Source: an uncultured Agrococcus sp.
Lineage (GTDB): Bacteria > Actinomycetota > Actinomycetes > Actinomycetales > Microbacteriaceae
DNA: 33,838 nt
Direction of reading: 5' to 3'
Assembly (NCBI RefSeq): GCF_945915485.1
Contig: NZ_CAMEFJ010000020.1
Location: 1-33,838, forward strand
Both the position numbers and the translations under genes were made by a program. Positions 23,265 to 30,914 of the stretch are shown here, in pieces. The notes below the pieces were generated by a model that was not told the DNA's origin, searched no databases, and saw only the letters and a program-made list of their open reading frames with translations. Positions within the stretch are counted from its first letter, which is position 1, and every line of letters begins with the position of its first letter.

Positions 23265-24578
23265 ATGCATCCCGTCGTCGTCATCGGAGCCGGTCCGCAG
23301 GGGCTGGCCGCCGCCGCCCATCTGCTGGAGCGTGGGCTGGAGCCGCTCGTGCTGGAGTCGGGAGCTGGTCCTGCGGCCGCCGTCGCCGAATGGGGGCACG
23401 TGCGCCTGTTCTCGCCCTGGCCGGAGCTGACGGACGCGGTGAGCCGCCGGCTGCTGGAGCCGACCGGTTGGGCCGCTCCGGAGGAGGGCTACCCGACCGG
23501 AGCACAGTGGATCGAGGACTACCTTGCCCCACTTGCAGCCGCACTCGGCGACCGTGTGCGGTACCGGGCGCGCGTCATCGGCGTCGGCCGGAATGGCCGC
23601 GACCGCTCCGTCGACGACGGTCGCGCGGAGCAGCCCTTCGTCGTCCACGTCCTGCGCGAAGGCGGCGGCGAGGAGCGGATCACAGCCCGCGCCGTCCTCG
23701 ACGCCTCCGGAACTTGGCACGCGCCGAACCCTGCCGGGGCAGACGGCCTGCCCGCCCTGGGCGAACGTGTCGCCGCCGAGGCCGGCGTGCTCGACAACAG
23801 GATCCCAAGCGTCGCAGACGCGGCCGCCCTGGCCGGCAAGCACGTGGTCGTGATCGGCAATGGGCACTCGGCGGCGACGGCGATCACCGAGCTCGCCCGG
23901 ATCGCAAAGCGCGAGCCGGCCACGCAGATCACCTGGGTGCTGCGCCGTGGCGTCGTCGGGAACACGTTCGGCGGCGGCTCTGCCGACGAGCTGCCCGAAC
24001 GCGGTGCCCTGGGCCAGCACGCCAAGCGGGCCGTCCAAGACGACCTGGTCGACCTGGTCACCGGGTTCCGCACCGAGGCCGTCACCCTGGATGGCAACCA
24101 GGCGATCCTGGTCGCCAAGGACGGACGCAGACTCGATCCGGCCGATCGAATTGTCGTGCTGACGGGCTTCCGTCCCGACCTGTCGTTCCTCTCCGAGGTT
24201 CGTCTGGATCTTGATATGCGTCTGCAGGCCCCGTCGAGGATCGCCGGCGAGGTGGATCCGAACGTGCACTCCTGCGGGTCCGTGCGCGCCACCGGTGCCG
24301 CCGATCTCGCCCATCCCGAGCCGGGCTTGTTCATCGTGGGCGCGAAGTCCTACGGCCGCGCGCCGACGTTCCTGGCGCTCACTGGATACGAACAGGTCCG
24401 CAGCGTCGTCGCCGAGCTCGCCGGCGACCGTGAAGCGGCCAGACGAGTCGAGCTCGAACTTCCCAACACCGGCGTGTGCGGAGGGTCCGGCGTGTTCGAC
24501 GAGGAGGCGAACGACACTGGTTCGTGCTGCGCACCTGCGCCGCGGCTCGTCCAGCTGGGCGCGAGGACGGCAGGATGA
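23265..24578 (+). CDS. FAD-dependent oxidoreductase of the ars island with Cys-rich C-terminus
   Basis: 437 residues. The N-terminal FAD-binding Rossmann motif is VVVIGAGPQGLAAAAHLLERG; EWGHVRLFSPWPEL follows; a second nucleotide-binding motif is HVVVIGNGHSAATAITELARI (about 195-215); and a late FAD-contact block reads GLFIVGAKSYGRAP. This is the layout of flavin monooxygenases and related two-dinucleotide-binding flavoproteins. The C-terminal 40 residues contain VCGGSG and GSCCAPAP, three Cys that might bind arsenic. The ATG at 23265 is preferred (GGAGG, 5-nt spacer) to an ATG at 23253. It overlaps the next gene (ATGA). The substrate is unknown; thiol-arsenical or organoarsenical chemistry is inferred from context. 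Confidence 0.8.
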   Translation: MHPVVVIGAGPQGLAAAAHLLERGLEPLVLESGAGPAAAVAEWGHVRLFSPWPELTDAVSRRLLEPTGWAAPEEGYPTGAQWIEDYLAPLAAALGDRVRYRARVIGVGRNGRDRSVDDGRAEQPFVVHVLREGGGEERITARAVLDASGTWHAPNPAGADGLPALGERVAAEAGVLDNRIPSVADAAALAGKHVVVIGNGHSAATAITELARIAKREPATQITWVLRRGVVGNTFGGGSADELPERGALGQHAKRAVQDDLVDLVTGFRTEAVTLDGNQAILVAKDGRRLDPADRIVVLTGFRPDLSFLSEVRLDLDMRLQAPSRIAGEVDPNVHSCGSVRATGAADLAHPEPGLFIVGAKSYGRAPTFLALTGYEQVRSVVAELAGDREAARRVELELPNTGVCGGSGVFDEEANDTGSCCAPAPRLVQLGARTAG

Positions 24579-25639
24579 GCGGCGGCCGTCTGTTAATCGT
24601 CGGCGGCGGTCAATCGGGGCTCGCTGCCGCCCGGGCCGGGTTAGACCGGGGCTGGGAGCCCGTGATCCTGGAGGCTGGGTCCGAGCCAGTGGGGTCGTGG
24701 CCGCGCTACTACGACAGTCTGCGGCTGTTCTCCCCGCGCCGGTTCAGCGCTTTTCCGGAGCACCCGTTCCCCGGTGACCCGGACGGCTACCCGGGTCGCG
24801 ACGAGGTCGTCGACTACCTGCGCGGCTACGCCGAATGGCTCGATATCGAGATCCGCACTGAGGCCCGCGTCGTGAGCGTCACCGCCCATGGCCAAGCGTT
24901 CACGGCAGAGATGGCGGACGGGAGCAGTATCACCGGGGACGCCCTGATCGCGGCGACCGGGTCGTTCACCGACCCGCACCTGCCGACGATCCCCAGACGG
25001 GAGGCCTTCGAGGGCCGGGTCCTGCACGTGGCCGACTACCGGTCACCCGAGGCGTTCGCGGGCCAGCGGGTCCTGGTGGCCGGAGCAGGGAACTCCGCCG
25101 TACAGGTCGCCCATGAGCTGGCCGACCACGCGGAGACCTCGCTGGCGGTGCGGGACCGTGTCCACTTCGCACCGCAGGTCATCGCTGGACGCGACCTGCA
25201 CTGGTGGCTGAGCCGCACCCGCGCAGACCTGCTCCCGCCATCGGTGCTGCGCAGGATCGTCAATGGCACACCGGTCATCGATAGCGGTGTCTACCGCAGC
25301 GCGCTCGAGGCGGGCAGGCCCGATCAGCGGCCGATGTTCACGGCGTTTGTCGACGACGGCGTCGCCTGGCCAGATGGGAAGAAAGAGCCGGTGGACACGG
25401 TCGTCTTCGCGACCGGCTACCGGCCACAGCTGCCGTACCTGCGATCGCTCGGCGTCCTCGACGGAGCAGGCATGCCACGGCACCTTCGGGGCGTGGCGGC
25501 CGGCCAGCCGGGGCTGGGATTCTTGGGCCTGGAGTTTCAGCGCTCGTTCTCGTCGAACACCCTGCGCGGCGTGCACCGCGATGCAGCGTATGTCGTCGAT
25601 GCCCTCACCAGGCAGCCGCGGGGTGCCGTCGTTGGCTAA
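24575..25639 (+). CDS. FAD-dependent oxidoreductase, ArsO-like flavin monooxygenase
   Basis: 354 residues. FAD motif LLIVGGGQSGLAAARAGLDRG (6-26), then GSWPRYYDSLRLFSPRRFSAFPEHPFPGDPDGYPGRDEVVDYL, the NAD(P)H motif RVLVAGAGNSAVQVAHELADHA (about 161-182), and a late ATGYRPQLPYL block. It resembles the ArsO flavin-binding monooxygenases found in some ars operons, whose role is not settled. The ATG at 24575 overlaps the previous stop (ATGA). Similarity to the preceding flavoprotein (LRLFSP versus VRLFSP, same motif order) suggests the two are related by duplication or work on successive steps. Confidence 0.8.
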   Translation: MSGGRLLIVGGGQSGLAAARAGLDRGWEPVILEAGSEPVGSWPRYYDSLRLFSPRRFSAFPEHPFPGDPDGYPGRDEVVDYLRGYAEWLDIEIRTEARVVSVTAHGQAFTAEMADGSSITGDALIAATGSFTDPHLPTIPRREAFEGRVLHVADYRSPEAFAGQRVLVAGAGNSAVQVAHELADHAETSLAVRDRVHFAPQVIAGRDLHWWLSRTRADLLPPSVLRRIVNGTPVIDSGVYRSALEAGRPDQRPMFTAFVDDGVAWPDGKKEPVDTVVFATGYRPQLPYLRSLGVLDGAGMPRHLRGVAAGQPGLGFLGLEFQRSFSSNTLRGVHRDAAYVVDALTRQPRGAVVG

Positions 25640-26873
25640 GACCGTGCCACGGCTGCGCCCTCGGTTGGGCACGGTGCTGACGGCCCTGTGCGTGACCGAG
25701 ATCGTCTCCTGGGGGCTGCTTTACTACACGTTCCCGGTGCTGGCCCCGCTGATCACCGCGGACACCGGCTGGTCCTCGTCGGCCGTTGCCGCGGCATTCT
25801 CGGCGGCGCTGGTGGTCTCCGCGCTGGCCGGGGTGCCGGTCGGGCGCATGATCGACCAGTACGGGCCGCGCTGGGTCATGACGGCCGGGTCGGTCCTCGG
25901 CGCCCTAGCTCTCGTGGTGGTCGCGACCTCGCCCACCCTGACGCTGTTCTTCGTCGGCTGGCTACTCGCGGGCGTTGCGATGGCCGGGGTGCTCTACCCA
26001 CCAGCGTTCGCGGCGATCACCGGCTGGTTCACCGCCCGCCGACTCGGAGCCCTGACAACGCTGACGTTGGTCGCCGGTTTGGCGAGCACCGTCTTCGCGC
26101 CACTGACCGCGGCCGCGAGCGACCTGCTCGGATGGCGGGAGACGTACCTGTGGGCAGCCGTGGTGCTCGCCGTGCTGACGGTCCCGATCCATTGGTTCTT
26201 ACTTCGCCGCCCCTGGCCCGCTCGAGCGCACGTCGACGGGGGAGAGCCGGACGCCGAGAACGTCTACGCCTCCAGCGTCGTTCGCACCGTGCAGTTCTGG
26301 CTGCTTGCGGGCGGGCTCACCGTCGTGTCACTGGCGATGTATGCAGCGCTGCTCGCGCTGGTGCCGCTGATGCTCGAACGCGGACTCACCGCTCAGACCG
26401 CAGCCTGGGTGCTTGGCCTCGGCGGTCCCGGACAGGTCGCCGGCCGACTCGTATATACCGCGCTTGCCCATCGCACCTCCCTGACCGTGCGCACCGCGAC
26501 CGTGTTCGGTCTCGTCACCGTCAGCACCGCGGTGCTCGCCGTGGTTCCCGGCCCGGTCGGGTTGCTGATCGCGGCGTCGATGACCGCCGGTGTCGGACGC
26601 GGCATCGCGACACTGCTGCAGGCGACGGCGGTCACTGACCGGTGGGGACCGCGAGCCTACGGTCATCTCTCCGGTGTTCTCGGTCTCCCGGTCCTGCTGG
26701 CCTCGGCGTCCGCGCCGTTTGTCGGGGCCGTGCTCGCCGAGCTGACGGGGAGCTACGCGAGGGCATTCGCCGTCCTGGCAGTCCTGGCCGCCGGCGGGAC
26801 CGTGCTGATGGTCGCCAGCACGCGCATGAGCGCGCAGCGACCAACTGAGGCAACAGCTCCGCGGACGGCGTGA
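25623..26873 (+). CDS. Major facilitator superfamily transporter of the ars island
   Basis: About 416 residues with roughly 12 membrane segments. The N-terminal segments read TVLTALCVTEIVSWGLLYYTFPVLAPLI and SSSAVAAAFSAALVVSALAGVPVGRMIDQYGPRWVMTAGS; the G-R-M-I-D-Q-Y-G-P-R loop is the MFS signature between segments 2 and 3. GTG 25623 overlaps the flavoprotein 3' end by 17 nt; TTG 25632 and GTG 25644 are alternatives. It is likely to export the product of the two flavoproteins or an arsenical. It is not ArsJ-like by context, since no glyceraldehyde-3-phosphate dehydrogenase gene is adjacent. It ends 6 nt before the convergent tandem arsC. Confidence 0.85.
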   Translation: MPSLAKTVPRLRPRLGTVLTALCVTEIVSWGLLYYTFPVLAPLITADTGWSSSAVAAAFSAALVVSALAGVPVGRMIDQYGPRWVMTAGSVLGALALVVVATSPTLTLFFVGWLLAGVAMAGVLYPPAFAAITGWFTARRLGALTTLTLVAGLASTVFAPLTAAASDLLGWRETYLWAAVVLAVLTVPIHWFLLRRPWPARAHVDGGEPDAENVYASSVVRTVQFWLLAGGLTVVSLAMYAALLALVPLMLERGLTAQTAAWVLGLGGPGQVAGRLVYTALAHRTSLTVRTATVFGLVTVSTAVLAVVPGPVGLLIAASMTAGVGRGIATLLQATAVTDRWGPRAYGHLSGVLGLPVLLASASAPFVGAVLAELTGSYARAFAVLAVLAAGGTVLMVASTRMSAQRPTEATAPRTA

Positions 26874-26879
26874 CCCACC

Positions 26880-27725
26880 TCAGGCCGCGGACGGGACGGC
26901 GAGGTCGGAGGCCAGGCGGCGGATCTTTTCGACGAGCTCGTCGCGGATCAGGCGCATCCGCTCCTCGCCCTCGATCCCTCGCGTCGAGGGCTCGCCGAAC
27001 GTCCACGTCTCGATGATGCCTGCCATCCCCGGGACGGGCTCGACGACGGCTTCGTCGCCGATCACGACGACGCGGTCCACCGCGCGCAGCAACTCGGGGT
27101 CGATCGGCTTCGGACGTTCGCCGGCCATGCTCGCCCCGATCTCGGCGACCGACGCGGCAGACAGGGAGTTGAGCGCCGTCCCCGGTGCTGTGCCCGCGGA
27201 GTGGACCTCGACGGCGTCGTCCGTAAGCTTGCGCATGAGAGCAGCGGCCATCTGCGACTTTCCGCCGTTCTTGACGCAAACGAACAGCACGGACGGCACG
27301 CGCTCGTCCGCCGGCTCCAGCAACTCGCTGACCAGCGCCTCGATGCGTCTCTTGATCTCGTCGCGGATAGGACGCACCGCGTCGATGCCCTGCCCGGCGG
27401 GATCGTTGAGCTTCCAGTCCTCGTAGCGCTTGCCGGGGAAGAACGGGCAGGCATCGCCACAGCCCATCGTGATCACCACATCGGAGTCCTGCACGGCCTC
27501 GGCGGTGAGGACCTTGGGCTGCTCGGCGGTGATGTCGATGCCTTCCTCGTGCATCGCCTCGACAGCCACCGCGTTGATCTGCTCGGCGGGCATCGACCCT
27601 GCCGAGCAGACCTCGACGCGGCCTGCGGCAAGGTGGCGCAGGAACCCTGCGGCCATCTGGGAGCGTCCGGCGTTGTGGACGCAGACGAAGAGCACGGAGG
27701 GCTTCTTCTCGGTCGTGTTCTGCAT
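26880..27725 (-). CDS. Tandem ArsC: arsenate reductase fused to a degenerate low-molecular-weight phosphatase-like domain
   Basis: 281 residues in two LMW protein-tyrosine-phosphatase/ArsC domains. Domain 1 (10-138) is complete: P-loop C15-VHNAG-R21-S, redox pair MGC89GDAC93PF, and DP motif YEDWKLNDPAG. Domain 2 (145-281) has C150-VKNGG-K156-S, with the P-loop Arg replaced by Lys. It lacks both later Cys (VVVIGDEAVVEP instead) and has EP for the DP motif. Domain 1 should reduce arsenate to arsenite; domain 2 may be structural, regulatory or of other specificity. The ATG at 27725 has AAGGA 4 nt upstream. It lies 12 nt after the ArsR-ArsC gene in one operon with ACR3. Confidence 0.88.
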   Translation of the reverse strand: MQNTTEKKPSVLFVCVHNAGRSQMAAGFLRHLAAGRVEVCSAGSMPAEQINAVAVEAMHEEGIDITAEQPKVLTAEAVQDSDVVITMGCGDACPFFPGKRYEDWKLNDPAGQGIDAVRPIRDEIKRRIEALVSELLEPADERVPSVLFVCVKNGGKSQMAAALMRKLTDDAVEVHSAGTAPGTALNSLSAASVAEIGASMAGERPKPIDPELLRAVDRVVVIGDEAVVEPVPGMAGIIETWTFGEPSTRGIEGEERMRLIRDELVEKIRRLASDLAVPSAA

Positions 27726-27737
27726 AGCTTCCTTCGT

Positions 27738-28742
27738 TCAGTCGGAGGCGAGAGTGCTGATGAGGGCTCGGACGCGGGCTTCGATATCCTTACGGATCGC
27801 CTCGACGCCCTCAGGTGAGGCCAGCGCCGGGTCGCCGACCGTCCAGTCCTCGTAGCGCACGCCGGGCACGATCGGGCAGACGTCGCCGCAGCCCATGGTG
27901 ACGACCACGTCGGCGGCTCGCACTGCGTCGTCGGTGAGGGGCTTGGGAAACGCGCTGCTCGCCTCCTGGTCGCCTTCGATCTCGAGGAGCAGGGAGCGCA
28001 CATGCGGGTGCACCTCCGCGGCGGGTGTGGATCCTGCCGATCGGGCGATGATCCGGCCGCCAGCAAGCTGGTTGACCAGCGCCGCGGCGAGCTGGGAACG
28101 CCCGGCGTTCTGTACGCAGACGAACATCACCTGCGGTACTCCGGTGCCGCGGTCGCGGATCCGGTCGGCCAGGCGCTGGCGGGCGAAGCGCTCGGTGAGC
28201 GGGATCATGTGCTGGGTGAGCCTGGCCGTGCGCGCCAGGCCCGCGTAGGACTCCCGGACGAGAGCGACGACTAGCTCGCGGTGCAGGTCGACGAACTCGT
28301 CCGCGAGCTCCTCGGCGAGACGGGTCACCCGGTCGTCCATGGTGCGCAGCGCTTCGGGGCGGCCGGCGTCCTCGCCATTCCCGGGCGCGACCGTCGCCGG
28401 CGCGAACGTGTCCAGCAGCACGGTGACCGCGCCGTGCCGGGCGGAGGCGATGCGGTAGTACACCCAGGTGCCGCGCCGCTCGGAGACCAACATCCCGGTC
28501 TCCTTGAGCACCTTCAGGTGGTGGGACACCGTCGGCTGGGACACGTCGGCGAGCTCGGCGAGATCGCAGACGCAGGACTCACCGCGCGGATCGGACTGGA
28601 TCGCCGAGAGCATCCGCAGACGAAGCGGATCGGCCAGAGCCTTCAGCGCTCCGACGACCGCCGCCGCGGCGTCGTGGCCGATCGCTTGGATAGGAGCCGG
28701 TGCGCACTCCTCAGATTGGGGAAGCACGGCTGCATCGGTCAT
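27738..28742 (-). CDS. ArsR-ArsC fusion with a central helical domain
   Basis: 334 residues in three parts. Residues 20-115 are an ArsR winged helix (LKALADPLRLRMLSAI, ESC57VC59DL, SQPTVSHHLKVL). Residues about 133-200 are a helical segment (RLAEELADEFVDLHRELVVALVRESYAGL...) resembling the three-helix N-terminal domain of some actinobacterial ArsC proteins. Residues 204-334 are ArsC: P-loop C209-VQNAG-R215-S, MGC285GDVC289P, and YEDWTVGDP. A single protein may thus sense arsenite through Cys57/Cys59 and make it from arsenate. Start ATG 28742 overlaps the ACR3 stop (ATGA) and has AGGA upstream. ArsR-ArsC fusions are known elsewhere; the middle domain makes this one noteworthy. Confidence 0.88.
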   Translation of the reverse strand: MTDAAVLPQSEECAPAPIQAIGHDAAAAVVGALKALADPLRLRMLSAIQSDPRGESCVCDLAELADVSQPTVSHHLKVLKETGMLVSERRGTWVYYRIASARHGAVTVLLDTFAPATVAPGNGEDAGRPEALRTMDDRVTRLAEELADEFVDLHRELVVALVRESYAGLARTARLTQHMIPLTERFARQRLADRIRDRGTGVPQVMFVCVQNAGRSQLAAALVNQLAGGRIIARSAGSTPAAEVHPHVRSLLLEIEGDQEASSAFPKPLTDDAVRAADVVVTMGCGDVCPIVPGVRYEDWTVGDPALASPEGVEAIRKDIEARVRALISTLASD

Positions 28743-29839
28743 GATGTCCTCATTTCGATCGTGGCCGGATCAGCGGCGTAGGGGTCGGTGCGGAACCAGG
28801 CCTTGGCGGCCCAGAGCGAGACGTAGACGAGGCCGACGAGCACCGGCACCTCGATGAGCGGCCCCACGACCCCGGCCAGCGCCTGACCGGAGGTTGCCCC
28901 GAAGGTGCCGATGGCGACGGCGATCGCGAGTTCGAAGTTGTTGCCCGCGGCGGTAAACGCCAGGGCCGTCGAACGGGCGTAGCCGAGCCCAAGGCCCTTG
29001 CCGAGCAGCAGCCCGGCGAACCACATCAGCGTAAAGTAGACCAGCAGCGGCAGCGCGATCCGGGCGACGTCGAGAGGATGCTGCGTGATCGCCTCGCCCT
29101 GCAGGGCGAACAGCAGCACAATCGTGAACAGCAGTCCGTACAGTGCCCACGGCCCGACCGCGGGCAGGAACCGTTCCTCGTACCATTCGCGGCCCCGACG
29201 CTGCTCGCCGATCCACCGGGAAGCGAACCCCGCGGCCAGTGGCACGCCCAGGAATACCAGCACGTTCAGCGCGATCTGCCACACCGAGACGTCGAGCCCC
29301 TGCGCGTCTAGGCCGAGCCAGCCAGGCAGCACCGCGAGGTAGAACCAGCCCAGCACCGAGAACATCACGACCTGGAACACCGAGTTGATCGCCACCAGGA
29401 TCGCAGTGGCCTCCCGGTCACCTCTGGCCAGGTCATTCCAGATCACCACCATCGCGATGCATCGGGCAAGACCGACGATGATGAGCCCCGTGCGGTACTC
29501 GGGCAGATCGGCAAGAAATATCCACGCGAGCGCGAACATGACAGCTGGCCCGACGAGCCAGTTCAGCACAAGCGAGGAGACCAGCAGCTTCCTGTCCCCG
29601 GTGACCGCGGCGACCTTGTCGTAGCGAACCTTCGCCAGCACCGGATACATCATCACCAGCAGGCCAAGCCCGATAGGCGCTGAGATCCCGCCGAGTTCGA
29701 GGCTTGCCAGCAGGTCAGCCAGGCCAGGCACAAACCTGCCCAGCAGCAGTCCCGCCACCATGGCGAGGCCGATCCAGAGCGGCAACCCCCGATCGAGCGT
29801 GGAGAGCCGTTCCGGAGCGGTGCGCGCGGGGGCGGTCAT
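28739..29839 (-). CDS. acr3: ACR3 family arsenite efflux transporter
   Basis: 366 residues, about ten membrane segments, usual ACR3 length. It extrudes As(III) across the plasma membrane. The conserved cysteine is in IIVGLARC127IAMVVIWNDL and the conserved acidic residue in AAGNNFE303LAIAVAIGTFG; these match Cys129 and Glu305 of Corynebacterium Acr3, both needed for transport. The ATG at 29839 has GGAGG 10 nt upstream. It is the first gene of the acr3, arsR-arsC, tandem arsC operon, transcribed from a region carrying a long inverted repeat at 29907-29948. Confidence 0.95.
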   Translation of the reverse strand: MTAPARTAPERLSTLDRGLPLWIGLAMVAGLLLGRFVPGLADLLASLELGGISAPIGLGLLVMMYPVLAKVRYDKVAAVTGDRKLLVSSLVLNWLVGPAVMFALAWIFLADLPEYRTGLIIVGLARCIAMVVIWNDLARGDREATAILVAINSVFQVVMFSVLGWFYLAVLPGWLGLDAQGLDVSVWQIALNVLVFLGVPLAAGFASRWIGEQRRGREWYEERFLPAVGPWALYGLLFTIVLLFALQGEAITQHPLDVARIALPLLVYFTLMWFAGLLLGKGLGLGYARSTALAFTAAGNNFELAIAVAIGTFGATSGQALAGVVGPLIEVPVLVGLVYVSLWAAKAWFRTDPYAADPATIEMRTS

Positions 29840-30201
29840 GGGGCAACGACCTCCGGAACGGGCATGGCCGAAAAGTCGGCGGGCCTAGGCCCGACGATGA
29901 TCAATCCTTGTATCGACATACTTCTATATTTAAGGATATCGATACAAGATGCAAGTCAGCGAGACGCTCGATTACCGAACGTTCACCTTTGAGATCGCAA
30001 ATAGAGAAATTGCCCACGCAAGACTCGACCTAGCATCCGGCATGAGCTCCGAACATCAGTGTGCAGCACCGAAAGTGTTCATCTCAGACTTCGAATGGTT
30101 TCAACCCGATTCGCTCCCTCTCGCGACGGCTATAATGCGGCAGAGCTTCGCGCAGGCAACTCGGCATGCGTGCTGAGTTCCCACTCGCCTGTGCACATCC
30201 G
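29840..30201. other. Intergenic region between the ars operon and the paa regulator
   Basis: 362 nt. The left part holds the ACR3 leader, which contains the perfect palindrome CGGGCCTAGGCCCG (29880-29893), and the ars operator. The right part (about 29950-30200) holds no gene I can support. It has an isolated perfect TATAAT at 30131-30136 with no good -35 (GATTCG at the -35 position). Confidence 0.5.
29907..29948. promoter_or_regulatory. Operator of the acr3 operon (long inverted repeat)
   Basis: CTTGTATCGA (29907-29916) and TCGATACAAG (29939-29948) form a perfect 10-base inverted repeat with a 22-nt A/T-rich spacer. The left half extends to TGTATCGACA (29909-29918), identical to the minus-strand motif at the arsR promoter (23208-23217). 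ArsR dimers at the two halves would flank and block the promoter lying in the spacer. Confidence 0.65.
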
Positions 30202-30813
30202 TCAGCTGCCCAGGGCGGGGATGCGCTCCGGCTTGAACAGTCCCGTCGTGGCGAGCGAGACTACGTGGTCGGCGATGACATCGGCGGTGTCGCCGTGCTG
30301 CGGGCGGTACCACTCGGCGATCGAGTTGATCATGCCGAACAGCAGGCGCTCCACGAGGCCCGGGTCGACGTCCTCGCGAAGCGAACCCTCATCCCTGGCC
30401 GCTGTGACGAGCTGCTGCATCGTACGGTCGAACGCGCGGCGACGCTTCACCGCGTTCCGCTCGACGTCCGTATTGCCGCGCACTCGCAGCAGCAGCGTCA
30501 CGTACGGCAGCTCAGCCACGAGAACACGAACCGCTCCGCGCAGCACGGCGACGAGCCGGGCCTCCGCTGTCTGCTCACGATCGAGCGCAGTATCCCTGGC
30601 GGCCTCGAGTGCGCTCATGGCGCGATCGAGTGCGACCTCGAGAATCTGATCCTTCGAGTCGAAGTGGTGATAGATCGCGGATTTGCTGAGACCGAGACGG
30701 TCGGCGAGCAATCCCATGGGTGTCGCGTCGTAGCCGTGCTCGTTGAAAGCGTCAACGGCGACTTTCAGAATGCCCTCACGGTCGTAGCCGGGGCGGCCTC
30801 GACGCTCGGTCAT
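30202..30813 (-). CDS. TetR family regulator, probably of phenylacetate genes (PaaR-like)
   Basis: 203 residues. The TetR_N helix-turn-helix (about 12-58) reads YDREGILKVAVDAFNEHGYDATPMGLLADRLGLSKSAIYHHFDSKDQILEVALD, with recognition helix LSKSAIYHHF. The C-terminal half is a helical ligand pocket, presumably for phenylacetyl-CoA if the PaaR assignment is right. The ATG at 30813 has GAGAGG 7 nt upstream. It lies directly after paaK on the same strand and near a single palindromic operator between paaI and paaA (32700-32717), the most likely target. The TetR type is certain; the PaaR role is inferred from position. Confidence 0.85.
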   Translation of the reverse strand: MTERRGRPGYDREGILKVAVDAFNEHGYDATPMGLLADRLGLSKSAIYHHFDSKDQILEVALDRAMSALEAARDTALDREQTAEARLVAVLRGAVRVLVAELPYVTLLLRVRGNTDVERNAVKRRRAFDRTMQQLVTAARDEGSLREDVDPGLVERLLFGMINSIAEWYRPQHGDTADVIADHVVSLATTGLFKPERIPALGS

Positions 30814-30886
30814 GTGACGACCTCTCGTGCGAGTTGTGAGCGCTCATGGCACTCGCGGGTTCCAATGTGCATGGTACGGATCGTAA

Positions 30887-30902
30887 CCCCGCGCGTGCGG
30901 GG
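30887..30902 (-). terminator. Hairpin downstream of paaK
   Basis: CCCCGC, loop GCGT, GCGGGG, starting 13 nt after the paaK stop in the minus direction. It is followed by TTACG rather than a T-run. Probably a weak terminator or 3'-end stabiliser before the TetR gene. Confidence 0.5.
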
Positions 30903-30914
30903 TCCGCACCTCAT

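Noticed and set aside
23178..24314. Minus-strand extension of the arsR frame to about 494 codons
   Set aside because: It would run antisense through the first flavoprotein and across the arsR promoter. Only the 115-codon part has ArsR homology.
25263..25622. N-terminal extension of the MFS gene by 120 codons
   Set aside because: This part overlaps the flavoprotein gene in another frame and has no membrane segments. MFS homology begins after GTG 25623.
25623..26873. ArsJ (1-arseno-3-phosphoglycerate exporter)
   Set aside because: ArsJ is normally paired with a glyceraldehyde-3-phosphate dehydrogenase gene, which is absent here.
29949..30176. 75-codon plus-strand frame starting right after the acr3 operator
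   Set aside because: Tempting as a divergent ars gene, but codon third positions are not G/C-biased like the neighbours, there is no SD and no motif is seen.
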